Notes: generated by a model from the sequence alone, not told the origin. A stretch of 64,000 nucleotides of DNA from Planococcus halotolerans (GCF_003289955.1 NZ_QLZR01000002.1:434001-498000), one strand, 5' to 3'; counted from the stretch's first letter, positions 48,660 through 58,833 are shown. Made by a program: numbers and translations.

Positions 48660-48662
<3 letters not shown>
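48634..48662 (-). terminator. Terminator after coaD
   Basis: AGTCACG gttct CGTGGCT then TTTTTTG on the minus strand, overlapping the coaD stop codon. Confidence 0.8.
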
Positions 48663-49707
<1,045 letters not shown>

Positions 49708-49789
49708 GTTTCTGCCTCCCAGTTAATGAAATTATTGATGCAATCCACCTTGTAAATGGTAGAATGGGTACTGGAAAGGACGTGTTAAA

Positions 49790-50170
49790 ATGATCCAGCG
49801 TTTTATCGAGCTTGGAGAAGGTTACGGAGATATATACGAACTCCGTGAGTTGATGATGACCAACCGCAGCCGTTTTATGCACGGTTTTGTATTCATCACA
49901 AAAGATATGGATGGAAAACCCGTGTTGTCTGTAGCAGCTGCATTCAAACCTGCAGAACAAGGCAATTTTATGCCAATTTATATTTGCCGGGAAGGAATTC
50001 CCGAAAATTCAAAACGCCTTGATTTATTTGAAGAAACGGTGAAAGAACTTGGTGGCCTGCCCATCCATATGGATGTTAAGCACTCCAGGGTCTATGCCGA
50101 CCGCCAATTTTACTTCAGCCATCTTATATCAGTCCTGCGGCTGAATCACTATATCCCGCCGATGCAATGA
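49790..50170 (+). CDS. Uncharacterised DUF7147-like protein
   Basis: 126 residues; ATG at 49790 after GGAAAGGACG. The N-terminal MIQRFIELGEGYGDIYELREL and FMPIYICREGIP segments match a small Bacillales family of unknown function that has sometimes been mislabelled as methylthioribose kinase. No kinase motif is visible. Convergent with ylbG, one base apart. Confidence 0.7.
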   Translation: MIQRFIELGEGYGDIYELRELMMTNRSRFMHGFVFITKDMDGKPVLSVAAAFKPAEQGNFMPIYICREGIPENSKRLDLFEETVKELGGLPIHMDVKHSRVYADRQFYFSHLISVLRLNHYIPPMQ

Positions 50171-50443
50171 TCAAAGGCCGATTTTATAATCGTATTCCTT
50201 TGCTTTGTCGGGTTTAGCGTTTTCATATTCGGTTTTGACGAAAGGCCGCTGGGATTCGAGCACTTGTTTGACATAAGGCAACTTCAGCAGTTTTGCTTTC
50301 GTGGATTCAATTACTTCCTGGTCCATATATAAAACGACATATTTCAATTTCCGTGAAATGAAATGAACATGTCCATATTTACGCAATGATTTTGCCTGTT
50401 TCAAATGATGCACATAGACAATAAGTCCCTGGCGATCACGCAT
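50171..50443 (-). CDS. ylbG: DUF2129 family protein YlbG
   Basis: 90 residues from ATG 50443, six bases after AGAGGG; an ATG at 50449 is an alternative. RQGLIVYVHHLKQAKSLRKYG and the ending DKAKEYDYKIGL identify the family. Function unknown. Same length as B. subtilis YlbG. Confidence 0.9.
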   Translation of the reverse strand: MRDRQGLIVYVHHLKQAKSLRKYGHVHFISRKLKYVVLYMDQEVIESTKAKLLKLPYVKQVLESQRPFVKTEYENAKPDKAKEYDYKIGL

Positions 50444-50606
50444 AGCCATCCCTCTTTTCTTAACTTCTAGAATACCATAGGAAAGAAAAAAGCCGCAACC
50501 GCCATTACTGGAACTTTCAGCCATTGCAGCATATTAACTGACATTGCTTTTCAGAATTCGATATAATGAATCTAGCGTCACTATTATGAGGGGGTATTAC
50601 ATAGCC

Positions 50607-51512
50607 ATGGGTAAAAAGACGAAAATAGGCATAGCTGCAGTAGCAGTCGGCGCAGCGGCCTGGGCAGGTTCAAAAGCTTTGGTTACAGCTCAGCCACGCC
50701 CTAAAAAAGTTGCACTTGAATACGATCGCCCGATGATTCTTGCTCATCGCGGTGGTTCCCTGTTAGCGCCGGAAAATACGATGGCGGCATTCAAGAAAGC
50801 TGCATCGTTCGGCGTAGACGGTTTTGAAATCGATATTCGCCTTACCAGCGATGAAGAACTGATCGTTTTCCACGACGAATTCGTTGATCGCACAACGGAT
50901 GGAGCCGGTAAAGTATCGGATTTGACTCTCGAAAAACTTCGTACATTTGATCTTGGCTACCATTTCGAAGACCTTGAAGGAGAAAATTCGTATCGCGGAG
51001 CGAACGAAAAAGTTGTCACTCTACGCGAATTGCTGGAAGAATTTCCGGAAATGTATATCAACATCGATATGAAAGATTCACCCGAAACTTATGAAGGCAG
51101 CCTTATGCCATCGAAACTGTGGCGCCTGATAGAATCTGCAGGGGCAGAAGACCGCGTTGGCGTAACAAGTTTTTACGATGAACAGATTGACCGTTTCAAC
51201 CTGTACGCACAAAACCGCGTAGCAGTCGGAGCCGGAGAAAACGAAATCAAAAAAGCCTATGCAGCATTCAACAGCCAATTCGGCCATCTGTATAAACCTC
51301 GTGCAGACATGCTGCAGATTCCGATCCGCTCTTCTGTGTTCAACCTGGTATCCCCCCGATTTATCGCGTTTTTGGGTGAATTGAATATACCGGTCCATTA
51401 CTGGACGATCAACGATCCTGAAGCGATGCGCGCGTTAATCGACGCTGGAGCAAAAGGAATCATCACTGACCGCCCTGATTTGGCAGTTGAAATCATTAAA
51501 GAAACCGAATGA
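50607..51512 (+). CDS. Glycerophosphodiester phosphodiesterase, secreted or anchored
   Basis: 301 residues from ATG 50607; GAGGGGG at 50588-50594 is slightly far, so ATG 50586 is possible. An N-terminal hydrophobic segment (about 5-22) without a cysteine box is followed by the GDPD barrel: ILAHRGGSLLAPENTMAAF (catalytic His and Arg, Glu), DGFEIDIRLTSDEELIVFHDEFVDRTTDG (in part), HYWTINDPEAMRALIDAGAKGIITDRPD (in part). Releases glycerol phosphate from glycerophosphodiesters or teichoic acid. Confidence 0.9.
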   Translation: MGKKTKIGIAAVAVGAAAWAGSKALVTAQPRPKKVALEYDRPMILAHRGGSLLAPENTMAAFKKAASFGVDGFEIDIRLTSDEELIVFHDEFVDRTTDGAGKVSDLTLEKLRTFDLGYHFEDLEGENSYRGANEKVVTLRELLEEFPEMYINIDMKDSPETYEGSLMPSKLWRLIESAGAEDRVGVTSFYDEQIDRFNLYAQNRVAVGAGENEIKKAYAAFNSQFGHLYKPRADMLQIPIRSSVFNLVSPRFIAFLGELNIPVHYWTINDPEAMRALIDAGAKGIITDRPDLAVEIIKETE

Positions 51513-51527
51513 TATTACTCAACAAAA

Positions 51528-51574
51528 GAAAAAACCGGCGAGAAAAAGCAATGCTTTTTCTCGCCGGTTTTTAT
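51528..51574 (+). terminator. Strong bidirectional-looking terminator
   Basis: AAAACCGGCGAGAAAAAGC aat GCTTTTTCTCGCCGGTTTT, a 19-bp perfect stem plus T-run, downstream of the GDPD gene. Confidence 0.95.
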
Positions 51575-51630
51575 GGTTAAGAAAGGATAGAATTCTTAAG
51601 TTACCAATGGCTTTCGAGGAGTGGGTTTTT

Positions 51631-51751
51631 GTCCAGACTCCAGCGGCCCAGCTCTTCGGGTCATAAGCCACTCTGACTGTGCGGCTGGAAAGACGCCGCT
51701 TCGCCAGATCGTCTTATGCCTTTCAGAGCTTAACGGGCGCTTGCGCTTTTC
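51631..51751. repeat. Intergenic repeat family A, copy A5
   Basis: GTCCAGACTCCAGCGGCCCA at 51631-51650 through GGGCGCTTGCGCTTTTC, ending exactly at the ylbF stop codon (51752). Middle arms TCATAAGCC and GTCTTATGCCTTTCAGAGC are as in A2. The best match to the family consensus. Confidence 0.9.
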
Positions 51752-52198
51752 TTATGCTGAACAGGAACAGCCGCCGCCTGTGCCACAGCTTCCTCCGCAT
51801 GAGGAGTCTGAGGAAAAGAACGGATTGCTTGATGGTATTTTTACCGCCTCGGAAACTGAACGGCCAATAATGAAGCTTACCTGATCGATCAGGTCCTGCA
51901 ATTCATTTTCAGCCAGCCGCAATTCAGCGACTTTCTCGTTGAGATCCAATTTCCGCTTGTCTACACGGATCCGTTTCATGACATCCTTATAATCCGGATG
52001 ATATTTCCCGAAACGCTGCACCTCTTCATATAATTCTTTTAAACGTGCGAAAGCGGTGATTTCATCCGCCAGCTCTTTATTATCGTAAACAGCATGGTAA
52101 GCTTGTCGATATTGCTCAGCCTGCTCAGATTGTAGTATCATTCTACTTAACTCTTCGGCAGAGTCAGCAATTTGAACCCATTCGTAGGTCATGATCAC
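51752..52198 (-). CDS. ylbF: YlbF (RicF) family regulator with C-terminal cysteine cluster
   Basis: 148 residues from GTG 52198 (AGGAGG, 8-base spacer). Helical YlbF/YmcA domain (about 10-115) followed by a tail CGGSCGTGGGCSCSA. In B. subtilis YlbF forms with YmcA and YaaT a complex that carries iron-sulfur clusters and directs RNase Y processing; the cysteine tail fits cluster binding. It occupies the ylb cluster slot. Confidence 0.9.
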   Translation of the reverse strand: MIMTYEWVQIADSAEELSRMILQSEQAEQYRQAYHAVYDNKELADEITAFARLKELYEEVQRFGKYHPDYKDVMKRIRVDKRKLDLNEKVAELRLAENELQDLIDQVSFIIGRSVSEAVKIPSSNPFFSSDSSCGGSCGTGGGCSCSA

Positions 52199-52272
52199 AT
52201 CTATTACCTCCTCTACGGTTCAATTATATCAAACATACTAATATTTTAATACACAAAGAAAGGGTTGTCAGC

Positions 52273-52755
52273 ATGAAGGATTTACTTGACCAATTTAAAA
52301 GAACCGTAGATAACGGTACTCCTGAGGATATTCAGATCCTTTCCCAGTTTCTCGACAACCTGGAAAAGAAACAGTCAGGCGAATTCACTACATATTTAAG
52401 TGCTGCACTTGGCATGCAAAGACAGCAGAAAGACGACAGCTGGAGTGTCAGCATACCGAATACACCATTTATCCATAATAATATTGACATCCCCCACGGC
52501 GGAATCTTAGCGGTTCTTCTCGATACAGCGATGGGTACCCTGGCCAACAGCAAATGCCCGGAAGGTTTCGGCGCAGTAACGACGAATCTGGCCATCCATT
52601 ACCTGACGGTCGCCACTGAAGAAACCATCACTGCGGAAGCTGAAATTATCCGTCAAGGCCGCCATACGATGGTCATTGAAGGAAATATATACGAAACCGG
52701 CGGAAAGCATATCGCCACATCCACCGGTTCATTCTTCATCGTTCCCAAGCCTTAA
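52273..52755 (+). CDS. PaaI-type hotdog thioesterase
   Basis: 160 residues. Hotdog-fold acyl-CoA thioesterase with the signature IPHGGILAVLLDTAMGTLAN (His-Gly-Gly then Asp) around residue 76 and a C-terminal IATSTGSFFIV strand. An extra 30-residue helical N-terminus is present. Substrate unknown. Divergent from ylbF; promoter not obvious. Confidence 0.85.
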   Translation: MKDLLDQFKRTVDNGTPEDIQILSQFLDNLEKKQSGEFTTYLSAALGMQRQQKDDSWSVSIPNTPFIHNNIDIPHGGILAVLLDTAMGTLANSKCPEGFGAVTTNLAIHYLTVATEETITAEAEIIRQGRHTMVIEGNIYETGGKHIATSTGSFFIVPKP

Positions 52756-52761
52756 TGGGAT

Positions 52762-53826
52762 CTATTGTTTTTCCGCTTTTGTCGGCTCCTGCTTTAAAAA
52801 GCTTTGGGTATAGTACTTGCCGAAAACGCCTACTCCAATCTGATTGAACTGGCTCGAATATAATGTATCTCTATGATCTTCTGAGTTGATCCAGCCATGG
52901 ACCGCTTCAGCAGCATCATAATACTGTGAAGCGGTATTTTCTGCAGCCTGTTCATAGACGATTCTGGAATTTTCGAGTCTTTCTTGCAGGCTTTCAACCT
53001 CAATTTCCTCCGACGAGAAATTCTGGCGGGCTACATTGCGGCTATGCTTTTCAGCAAGCATTGTGACGGCCGCGTTGACAATCAACGGTTTTTGCTGATG
53101 ATGCAGGCGGTAGACATTTGTCAGGTCAACAACCTGTTTGGCGTTTGCTTTATCAATGGATGCCTGAAGAGCGGATGAAGGAGTGATTGGAACCAGTAAA
53201 TTCCCGACATACATCATATCGTAAGGCTGATGGCGGATAAGCGTTTCTGCGTCCATGAACCGAACCGCCTCAAGCATCCCGTCTTCTTCATCAATATACA
53301 ATTGCGCGTAAATATCTTCAAAACTTACCAGCAGCCGGGTTTCACGGTCTTCGGCACTAAGGCTGAACGTATAAATATTCGTGCCGTATTTTACGGTCAC
53401 TTCATCTTCAATGATTGTAAAACGGTACAAATCCTCAATTGTTTGTCCAATGCTGTAAGGCGCTGCGTCCGTCGCAGTTCCTGCCGTGTAAACCTGTACT
53501 ACTTTCTGGTCTTTGACACCGACCATTTTATAGTTGGAATAGGATTGGTTATAAATCCACCATTCATAGCCAAATGCTGATGGCTCAATCCTTGCCGGCT
53601 GTCCGTAATCATCAACCCATTCCTCTGAAGATTCTCCGATATAAACGGATATCCCCTCCCCTGGACGTTCTATCGCTAATGGATTTTCAATAATTTCCTG
53701 CGCGGGCAGCGGATCTGCTTTTTGTGGAGCTTCCAATATGTCATTCTCATTTATCGACGAGTCAAAGTAAAAAAATGTAATGAGGATGATTGACAGAAAT
53801 ATCATGATACGCAATAAATTCTTCAA
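52762..53826 (-). CDS. ylbC: CAP-domain (SCP/PR1) protein, YlbC-like
   Basis: 354 residues from TTG 53826, which has GGAGAGGGTGG just upstream; the upstream ATG pair lacks a site. Signal or anchor segment at about 5-20 (IMIFLSIILITFFYF), a CAP-associated N-terminal domain (ISVYIGESSEEWVDDYGQPARIEPS in part, about 60-190), and a C-terminal CAP domain (NVYRLHHQQKPL ... HSRNVARQNF ... AAEAVHGWINSEDHR). Secreted or membrane-bound; function unknown. Confidence 0.88.
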   Translation of the reverse strand: MKNLLRIMIFLSIILITFFYFDSSINENDILEAPQKADPLPAQEIIENPLAIERPGEGISVYIGESSEEWVDDYGQPARIEPSAFGYEWWIYNQSYSNYKMVGVKDQKVVQVYTAGTATDAAPYSIGQTIEDLYRFTIIEDEVTVKYGTNIYTFSLSAEDRETRLLVSFEDIYAQLYIDEEDGMLEAVRFMDAETLIRHQPYDMMYVGNLLVPITPSSALQASIDKANAKQVVDLTNVYRLHHQQKPLIVNAAVTMLAEKHSRNVARQNFSSEEIEVESLQERLENSRIVYEQAAENTASQYYDAAEAVHGWINSEDHRDTLYSSQFNQIGVGVFGKYYTQSFLKQEPTKAEKQ

Positions 53827-53968
53827 CCGTCTTCCACCCTCTCCTGCTATTTTCATCAATTATAACAGCCGCCTCTATACTGACACAATCTAGCCATTGC
53901 AACAAGCGCGAATTTCATCTATTATTAAAGGAGCATTGAGTCAGTTTTGAGATAGAGGAGGAGATCCT

Positions 53969-54334
53969 ATGTATTTTGAAAATACAGGACTTGAGGACAT
54001 TCTGGTAGATTTCAATTTGCTCCAGCATATTATGGGCAAACACGGTATGACTAAAGAAGGGCAATGGGATTATGAGCGTGTAACATTCGACCGTAAATTC
54101 GATGTTCGTGAAGGACGCTATTACTTGCGCGTATTCGCTTATGCAGTTGATGGCGATATTGATGCAGGCGATGCAACCGTTAAGGTCATGAAACCTGTTA
54201 TCGGCAAATACTATTATCCATTCGGAGTTGAATACGGCGAAGATGAGCATTTTCCAGAGCACCTTCTGAAAACTTGCGCTGATATTTTAGCGACCATTAA
54301 ATCCGAATTAAAAGCATTTGAAATCCAAGTCTAG
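53969..54334 (+). CDS. YugN-like family protein
   Basis: 121 residues. MYFENTGLEDILVDFNLLQ start and GQWDYERVTFDRKF and YYYPFGVEYGEDEHFP segments match the YugN-like family of Bacillales, whose function is unknown. GGAGGAG precedes the ATG. Its own terminator follows. Confidence 0.85.
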   Translation: MYFENTGLEDILVDFNLLQHIMGKHGMTKEGQWDYERVTFDRKFDVREGRYYLRVFAYAVDGDIDAGDATVKVMKPVIGKYYYPFGVEYGEDEHFPEHLLKTCADILATIKSELKAFEIQV

Positions 54335-54381
54335 AAAAGTGGCCACGCCTGTTTAAGGGCCGTGATGCACACTGGAAAAAA

Positions 54382-54413
54382 CCGCAGTTCAACATTGAAC
54401 TGCGGATTTTTTT
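54382..54413 (+). terminator. Terminator of the yugN-like gene
   Basis: CCGCAGTTCAA ca TTGAACTGCGG then ATTTTTTT; an 11-bp perfect stem. Confidence 0.95.
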
Positions 54414-54477
54414 AAAAAGTTTTCATTTTTTAATGAGGTTGATATAATTACAATATAATGTTTTTGGGAGGTTTATC

Positions 54478-55536
54478 GTGGCAAAATGGTGGAATAAAAA
54501 GATTTTAACCGCAGTACTTGTTATTTCGTTATTAATTTTATTTTCAATATACATAATTCCAATTGCCATACCGCTTATCTTGGCTTTACTGACGGCCATT
54601 TTCCTGGAACCATTTGTCGCCTTTATCCAGCAGCGCTTCAAATGGCAGAGGAAATCTGCTGTAATTACTGCCTTTATCGTATTCCTGCTGCTGGTCTCTT
54701 TATTTCTCTATTGGACCGTTACATACCTGATAGGCAAACTGATCCAGGTTTCACAAAATATGCCGGAATACATCAACAGCCTGTCTTCTATCTGGGAAGA
54801 AATGCAGGACTTCTTCCTGCGCTCATCTGAAGAATTTCCAGTTGAAGTCGTCAATTCATTTGAAACAGAATTGGCCCTTTTTCTTGAAGGAATTCGCGAC
54901 TGGATACTGACCATCGTCAACTATGACACAGTCACCAATCTTTTAACTGGCATTCCATCTTTCCTCGTCAGTTTTATTGTTTTCCTGATTGCACTGTTCC
55001 TGTTCATGCTGGACCTCGACGACCTGAAACGCATCCTGTTCAGCAGATTGAAAGATACAACAGCTGAAAAAGTACAGTTTATGGCTGCACGCTTGAACAA
55101 TGTCATTTTTGGCTTCCTGAAAGCCCAGTTTCTAGTCAGTGTAATAATCTTCCTTGTTTCGTTGGTAGCTTTGCTGTTTATAGCACCTGAAGTGGCGATT
55201 GTCATGTCCCTTATCATATGGATCATAGATTTTATCCCGATTCTTGGCTCTATTATCGTTCTGACACCGTGGTTCATCTATGAATTCATTACTGGCGATG
55301 TAGTCCAAGGCACTCAATTGGCTGTGCTGGCACTCGTGCTGTTGATCATTCGCCGGACCGTCGAACCGAAAGTTATGGGATCCCACATTGGCCTGTCTCC
55401 ACTTGCCACATTGATCGCCATGTTTATCGGTTTACAGTTGATCGGCTTCCTTGGATTCTTTATCGGACCGCTGATCGTCATTCTGTTCACATCAGCCCGT
55501 GAAGCAGGCATCATTAAAATAGACTTTAAGGTATAA
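54478..55536 (+). CDS. AI-2E family transporter (PerM/YtvI type)
   Basis: 352 residues from GTG 54478 (GGGAGG upstream). Seven to eight membrane segments, a central charged periplasmic loop (about 95-150, SLSSIWEEMQDFFLRSSEEFP), and the family C-terminus SHIGLSPLATLIAMFIGLQ. Related proteins act as ion or sodium-coupled transporters; the AI-2 name is historical. Two copies of a terminator hairpin follow. Confidence 0.88.
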   Translation: MAKWWNKKILTAVLVISLLILFSIYIIPIAIPLILALLTAIFLEPFVAFIQQRFKWQRKSAVITAFIVFLLLVSLFLYWTVTYLIGKLIQVSQNMPEYINSLSSIWEEMQDFFLRSSEEFPVEVVNSFETELALFLEGIRDWILTIVNYDTVTNLLTGIPSFLVSFIVFLIALFLFMLDLDDLKRILFSRLKDTTAEKVQFMAARLNNVIFGFLKAQFLVSVIIFLVSLVALLFIAPEVAIVMSLIIWIIDFIPILGSIIVLTPWFIYEFITGDVVQGTQLAVLALVLLIIRRTVEPKVMGSHIGLSPLATLIAMFIGLQLIGFLGFFIGPLIVILFTSAREAGIIKIDFKV

Positions 55537-55554
55537 CAATAAAATATTTCCATA

Positions 55555-55586
55555 GAAAAAGGAGAACCCATTGAGGTTCTCCTTTT
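55555..55586 (+). terminator. Terminator, first copy
   Basis: AAAAGGAGAACC cattga GGTTCTCCTTTT, 12-bp perfect stem. An identical hairpin recurs at 55979-56010. Confidence 0.9.
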
Positions 55587-55620
55587 CCAGCTTGTTGAGA
55601 AAAAGATAAAGATAAATAAT

Positions 55621-55790
55621 CGATATTGCGCAAAACAGCTTCGCTTTCCTTGGGGCTTGCACTGAGCTAACTCGGTCTCGGTCCCCTTCGCCCGAGTGGA
55701 TCTCAGCACTTCGCTCGAAACAGAGTTGGACAGCCAACTCTGTTTCTACTCCCTTGGGAGTCTCGCTGTTTTGCTCCATATCTTAGAATC
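55621..55790. repeat. Intergenic repeat family B, copy B3 (core only)
   Basis: ATATTGCGCAAAACAGC (55623-55639) and GCTGTTTTGCTCCATAT (55765-55781) form 17-bp terminal inverted repeats with 15 matches. Inside is the hairpin AACAGAGTTGG acag CCAACTCTGTT. The extension seen in B1 and B2 is absent. A degenerate piece with TCCTGCATCGCTGTGCTGGCTTC lies at about 55860-55925. Confidence 0.8.
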
Positions 55791-55978
55791 GCTTTCTATA
55801 AAGAAGTAATCTAACTAGTTTGGTTTTCTGAAAAAGCTATTCATCTGCTTCTACAGATATAACATGTAGCAGCAGGCGGCGAAGGGCAAAGATGCGCTCC
55901 TGCATCGCTGTGCTGGCTTCAAGACATAAAAAAAGAGGCAGCGAAATGTTTGAAGAAGTTGAAGTTTCTCGAAAGCCT

Positions 55979-56010
55979 AAAAAAGGAGAACCCATTGAGG
56001 TTCTCCTTTT
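55979..56010. repeat. Second copy of the 55555 hairpin
   Basis: The same 32 bases as 55555-55586 (AAAAGGAGAACC, loop CATTGA, GGTTCTCCTTTTC). It may have been duplicated together with a mobile segment; as a symmetric hairpin it could also terminate the opposing ctaG-ctaM transcript. Confidence 0.85.
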
Positions 56011-56014
56011 CTAG

Positions 56015-56252
56015 TGTCCAGACTCCAGCGGCCCAGCTCTTCGGGTCATAAGCCAACTCAGCTGCCGTGGCAAAAAACGCCACTATGCTGTTCTGTCTAA
56101 CCCTTTATTGCTCCTGTCTCTGCATCGCTGACGCTAGCTTCGAGACATGAAAGTGCGTTGCATCGCTGCGCTAGCTTCGTCGCAAAGAGATGTCCCAAAT
56201 TCCATTTGGTTCATCTCTTGCCTTACAGGGCTTAACGGGCGCCTTCGCTTTT
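56015..56252. repeat. Intergenic repeat family A, copy A6
   Basis: GTCCAGACTCCAGCGGCCCA (56015) to GGGCGCCTTCGCTTTTTT, ending at the ctaM stop codon (56253). It is longer than A5 because two copies of the GCATCGCTGCGCTAGCTTCGTCG-like module are inserted. No gene is seen in 55537-56252. Confidence 0.85.
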
Positions 56253-56717
56253 TTATTCTCCACCAAGAATTGCTTTAATGACGGAAGTAGTCGGTCCGCC
56301 TTTATAGATAACATATAATAGAAGATAAACCATCACACCTGTGATTGCTGTAAAGAACCAGATTACGCTTGTATAAGGCCCGATTTTACGGTGTTTATCC
56401 AAACGGTTCTTATATCCCCACCAAATGGTGATGAGTCCCATAACACCACCGGTTGTTGCGAGGGTGATATGGAATATCAGGAAGATTGTGTAGAAGATTT
56501 TATATTCTTCCGGTCCACCAAAAGCGGTGTTACCGACAAAAATAGTTCGTGAAGCATAAATGATGAAGAATGTCAGAGCTGAAGCACCTGCTGCAATCAT
56601 CACCTTTTTATGGGCTTCGATTTTACGTTGCCGGATCAAGTTCCAGCCGATCGCTACCAAAATAGCGCTTAAAACGATAAAGAATGTACTGATAGTTGGC
56701 AATAGCGGTAAATCCAT
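56253..56717 (-). CDS. ctaM: Cytochrome oxidase maturation protein CtaM (DUF420)
   Basis: 154 residues, four membrane segments, DUF420. Histidines in HKKVMIAA (near 36), FHITLATTGG (near 87) and KHRKIGPYTSVIWFFTAITGV (near 115) are conserved. CtaM (B. subtilis YozB) is needed for assembly of heme oxidases with CtaG. It follows ctaG. Confidence 0.88.
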   Translation of the reverse strand: MDLPLLPTISTFFIVLSAILVAIGWNLIRQRKIEAHKKVMIAAGASALTFFIIYASRTIFVGNTAFGGPEEYKIFYTIFLIFHITLATTGGVMGLITIWWGYKNRLDKHRKIGPYTSVIWFFTAITGVMVYLLLYVIYKGGPTTSVIKAILGGE

Positions 56718-56740
56718 CTCATTTAATCCCCTTTTTTGCT

Positions 56741-57664
56741 TTACCCATTATGTCGGTGATAAGCCATCTCTTTTCGGTCCTGCAATACTTTTGCAGTAAT
56801 TTCGTCTGCATTGTCGTTTTCATTGCGAAGCCATTCATAAAACACCAGCCAAATGAAAACGGTAAAAACCAATTCCTGAAGAATTTTCATCGTAATCCCG
56901 CCAGTCCGCTGGTCTTCAATCAAACTCATTGAAGTAAACAATTCAGGGCCGGACAAATTCAGCTGTGATAAAGTTCCGACTGGCACACAAAGGGCCATCG
57001 CCTGGAGCCAGGCGTCTGCATCTGTATAAGTCGCATAAAACGGTGAGCTGCTGAAAATAATCAGTGCACACGCAGGCGTCATCAGCACACTTAATCCAAA
57101 CAGAAACCCGAGTTTTTTCAAACCATGGAATTTATGCATTCCTTCAAGATTATTGACCACCGGCCACCAGTAGAACATCGCGAAAATGAATAATAGACTG
57201 CTGACCACTGCATGAAGCATCATATCCTGTTTAACGAAATCGAACACGAGCGGCAAATGATAGACTGAGAAAAACAATCCGAACAAGATCAGCGCCAGCA
57301 TCGGCTTAGTGAAGAACATGAACAAAGGTCTAATAACCGGAAGATCGATGAACCATCTCCAAAGCCAAGTTGGTATCCCCATTATCAATAAAGGGGGTGC
57401 CAGCAGCAAAAGGAATGCCATCTGAACCATATGCATCGTAAATGTAATGTGTCCCAATAGATCGACTGGCGATCCTTTAATAATATATAACAAGGCCATT
57501 CCTGAGACGAACAGCAGCGCTTCTCTTTGTTTTAAAGGTACACTGTCCTTAAACTTACCTCTCCATTTGGTAGTGATTAAAAAATAGAAGAGAGTAATCA
57601 AGACGAGGATCCCTAAGTAAAACGGACTCCATAAAGCCTGAAATCCGAAAATACTGATTGGCAT
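56741..57664 (-). CDS. ctaG: Cytochrome oxidase assembly factor CtaG
   Basis: 307 residues from ATG 57664; the ATG at 57673 sits only one base after AGGAGG. Seven membrane segments with conserved LGHITFTMHMVQMAFLLLLAPPLL (in part) near residue 90 and MLHAVVSSLLFIFAMFYWWPV (in part). CtaG-type caa3 maturation factor. Separated from ctaF by a strong terminator. Confidence 0.92.
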   Translation of the reverse strand: MPISIFGFQALWSPFYLGILVLITLFYFLITTKWRGKFKDSVPLKQREALLFVSGMALLYIIKGSPVDLLGHITFTMHMVQMAFLLLLAPPLLIMGIPTWLWRWFIDLPVIRPLFMFFTKPMLALILFGLFFSVYHLPLVFDFVKQDMMLHAVVSSLLFIFAMFYWWPVVNNLEGMHKFHGLKKLGFLFGLSVLMTPACALIIFSSSPFYATYTDADAWLQAMALCVPVGTLSQLNLSGPELFTSMSLIEDQRTGGITMKILQELVFTVFIWLVFYEWLRNENDNADEITAKVLQDRKEMAYHRHNG

Positions 57665-57823
57665 GCCTAACATACCTCCTTTTCCTCAAGTACCCCCATT
57701 ATATAGCGGAAGCCCCCGTATATCAATGAACGAATCATGACATTTCCTGTACGCTTTCTATTTTAAAGTTACTCTGTTTACTCAATTTGTTTCTTCACAC
57801 TTGGAATGTCCCTTATATTCAGC

Positions 57824-57862
57824 AAAAAAATCCCCCTTCACATTAAAGTGAAGGGGGATTTA
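57824..57862 (-). terminator. Terminator of ctaB-F
   Basis: AAATCCCCCTTCAC tttaat GTGAAGGGGGATTT then TTTT on the minus strand, directly after ctaF. Confidence 0.95.
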
Positions 57863-57872
57863 CTAATGCTGT

Positions 57873-58205
57873 TTACCACCAAACGATAGTGACAAGCGCC
57901 AGGACCGTAATGAAGGCAACAAACATTCCACTGAACATGAAGAATGCAACTGTTCCGTGGCCTTTATTGCTTAAGTGCATGAAATGATATAGCTGAAGTA
58001 CTACTTGAACTGCAGCCAATAACAAGATAATCGGAACGATCAGGTAAGCCGAGAATCCAGCTGCCACCATCGTGAATGCAATCAATGTAAGGAAAATCAT
58101 GATTGCAAACGACGTTAGCTGGTGACGCATTTCAGTGGATCTCTTTTTCTTTAAATATTCGTGCTCAGCGTGTGATCTGATTTTTTCAGGTGTATCGTGT
58201 GCCAT
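57873..58205 (-). CDS. ctaF: Cytochrome c oxidase subunit IVB (caa3)
   Basis: 110 residues, three membrane segments; VVLQLYHFMHLSNKGHGT is typical of subunit IV. Small stabilising subunit of the caa3 oxidase. Starts two bases after ctaE. Confidence 0.93.
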   Translation of the reverse strand: MAHDTPEKIRSHAEHEYLKKKRSTEMRHQLTSFAIMIFLTLIAFTMVAAGFSAYLIVPIILLLAAVQVVLQLYHFMHLSNKGHGTVAFFMFSGMFVAFITVLALVTIVWW

Positions 58206-58206
58206 A

Positions 58207-58833
58207 TTAACCGATCACTCCCATCAAATAGACTACAGTAAAGATGAATACCCATACTACGTCGATGAAATGCCAGTATAATGCTGCAAGGTAGAATTTA
58301 GGTGCGTTATACATATTCAATCCGCGTTTTGAGTTACGGACCATCAACGCGATAAACCAGCTAAGCCCGAACAATACGTGAGCACCGTGAGTTCCCACAA
58401 GGGTGAAGAACGCGGAACTGAAAGCGCTGGTGGTAAAGCCGAAACCAAGGTGGACATAATGATTAAACTCATAGATTTCCAAACCAAGGAATGTAAGTCC
58501 AAGCAAAACGGTTATGCCTAACCAAGCCTGCATGGCTTTAAAGTTATGGTTTTTCATATGATGCATTGCGTACACACTTGTTAAAGATGATGTCAATAGA
58601 ATCATTGTCATCGCAAAAACCAGTGGAAGTTCGAATAATCCTGCAGCTGTAAATTCAGAAGCATCCGGTCCTCTGTCTTTCAAAGCCAGATAAGTGGCGA
58701 AAAGAGACGCGAAAGTTACAGTTTCAGCAGCCAGAAGCAACCAGAATCCGACGAACTTGTTTTTACCTTCCAATGTCGCCGTTTCTGGATGATCCGGCCA
58801 GGATTGAGCGGTATATCTCTTATTTAAGTCCAT
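58207..58833 (-). CDS. ctaE: Cytochrome c oxidase subunit III (caa3)
   Basis: 208 residues, five membrane segments. FVGFWLLLAAETVTFASLFATYL near residue 28 and GTHGAHVLFGLSW near 148 are subunit III signatures. Overlaps the ctaD end by 14 bases with AGAGGAGG inside ctaD, so translation is coupled. Confidence 0.95.
   Translation of the reverse strand: MDLNKRYTAQSWPDHPETATLEGKNKFVGFWLLLAAETVTFASLFATYLALKDRGPDASEFTAAGLFELPLVFAMTMILLTSSLTSVYAMHHMKNHNFKAMQAWLGITVLLGLTFLGLEIYEFNHYVHLGFGFTTSAFSSAFFTLVGTHGAHVLFGLSWFIALMVRNSKRGLNMYNAPKFYLAALYWHFIDVVWVFIFTVVYLMGVIG

Noticed and set aside
51621-51884. 87-residue plus-strand frame downstream of the GDPD gene
   Set aside because: It spans repeat A5 and the antisense of ylbF; no ribosome site or family resemblance.
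55492-55779. 95- and 131-residue minus-strand frames past the transporter gene
   Set aside because: They translate the terminator hairpin and repeat B3; composition does not look like a protein.
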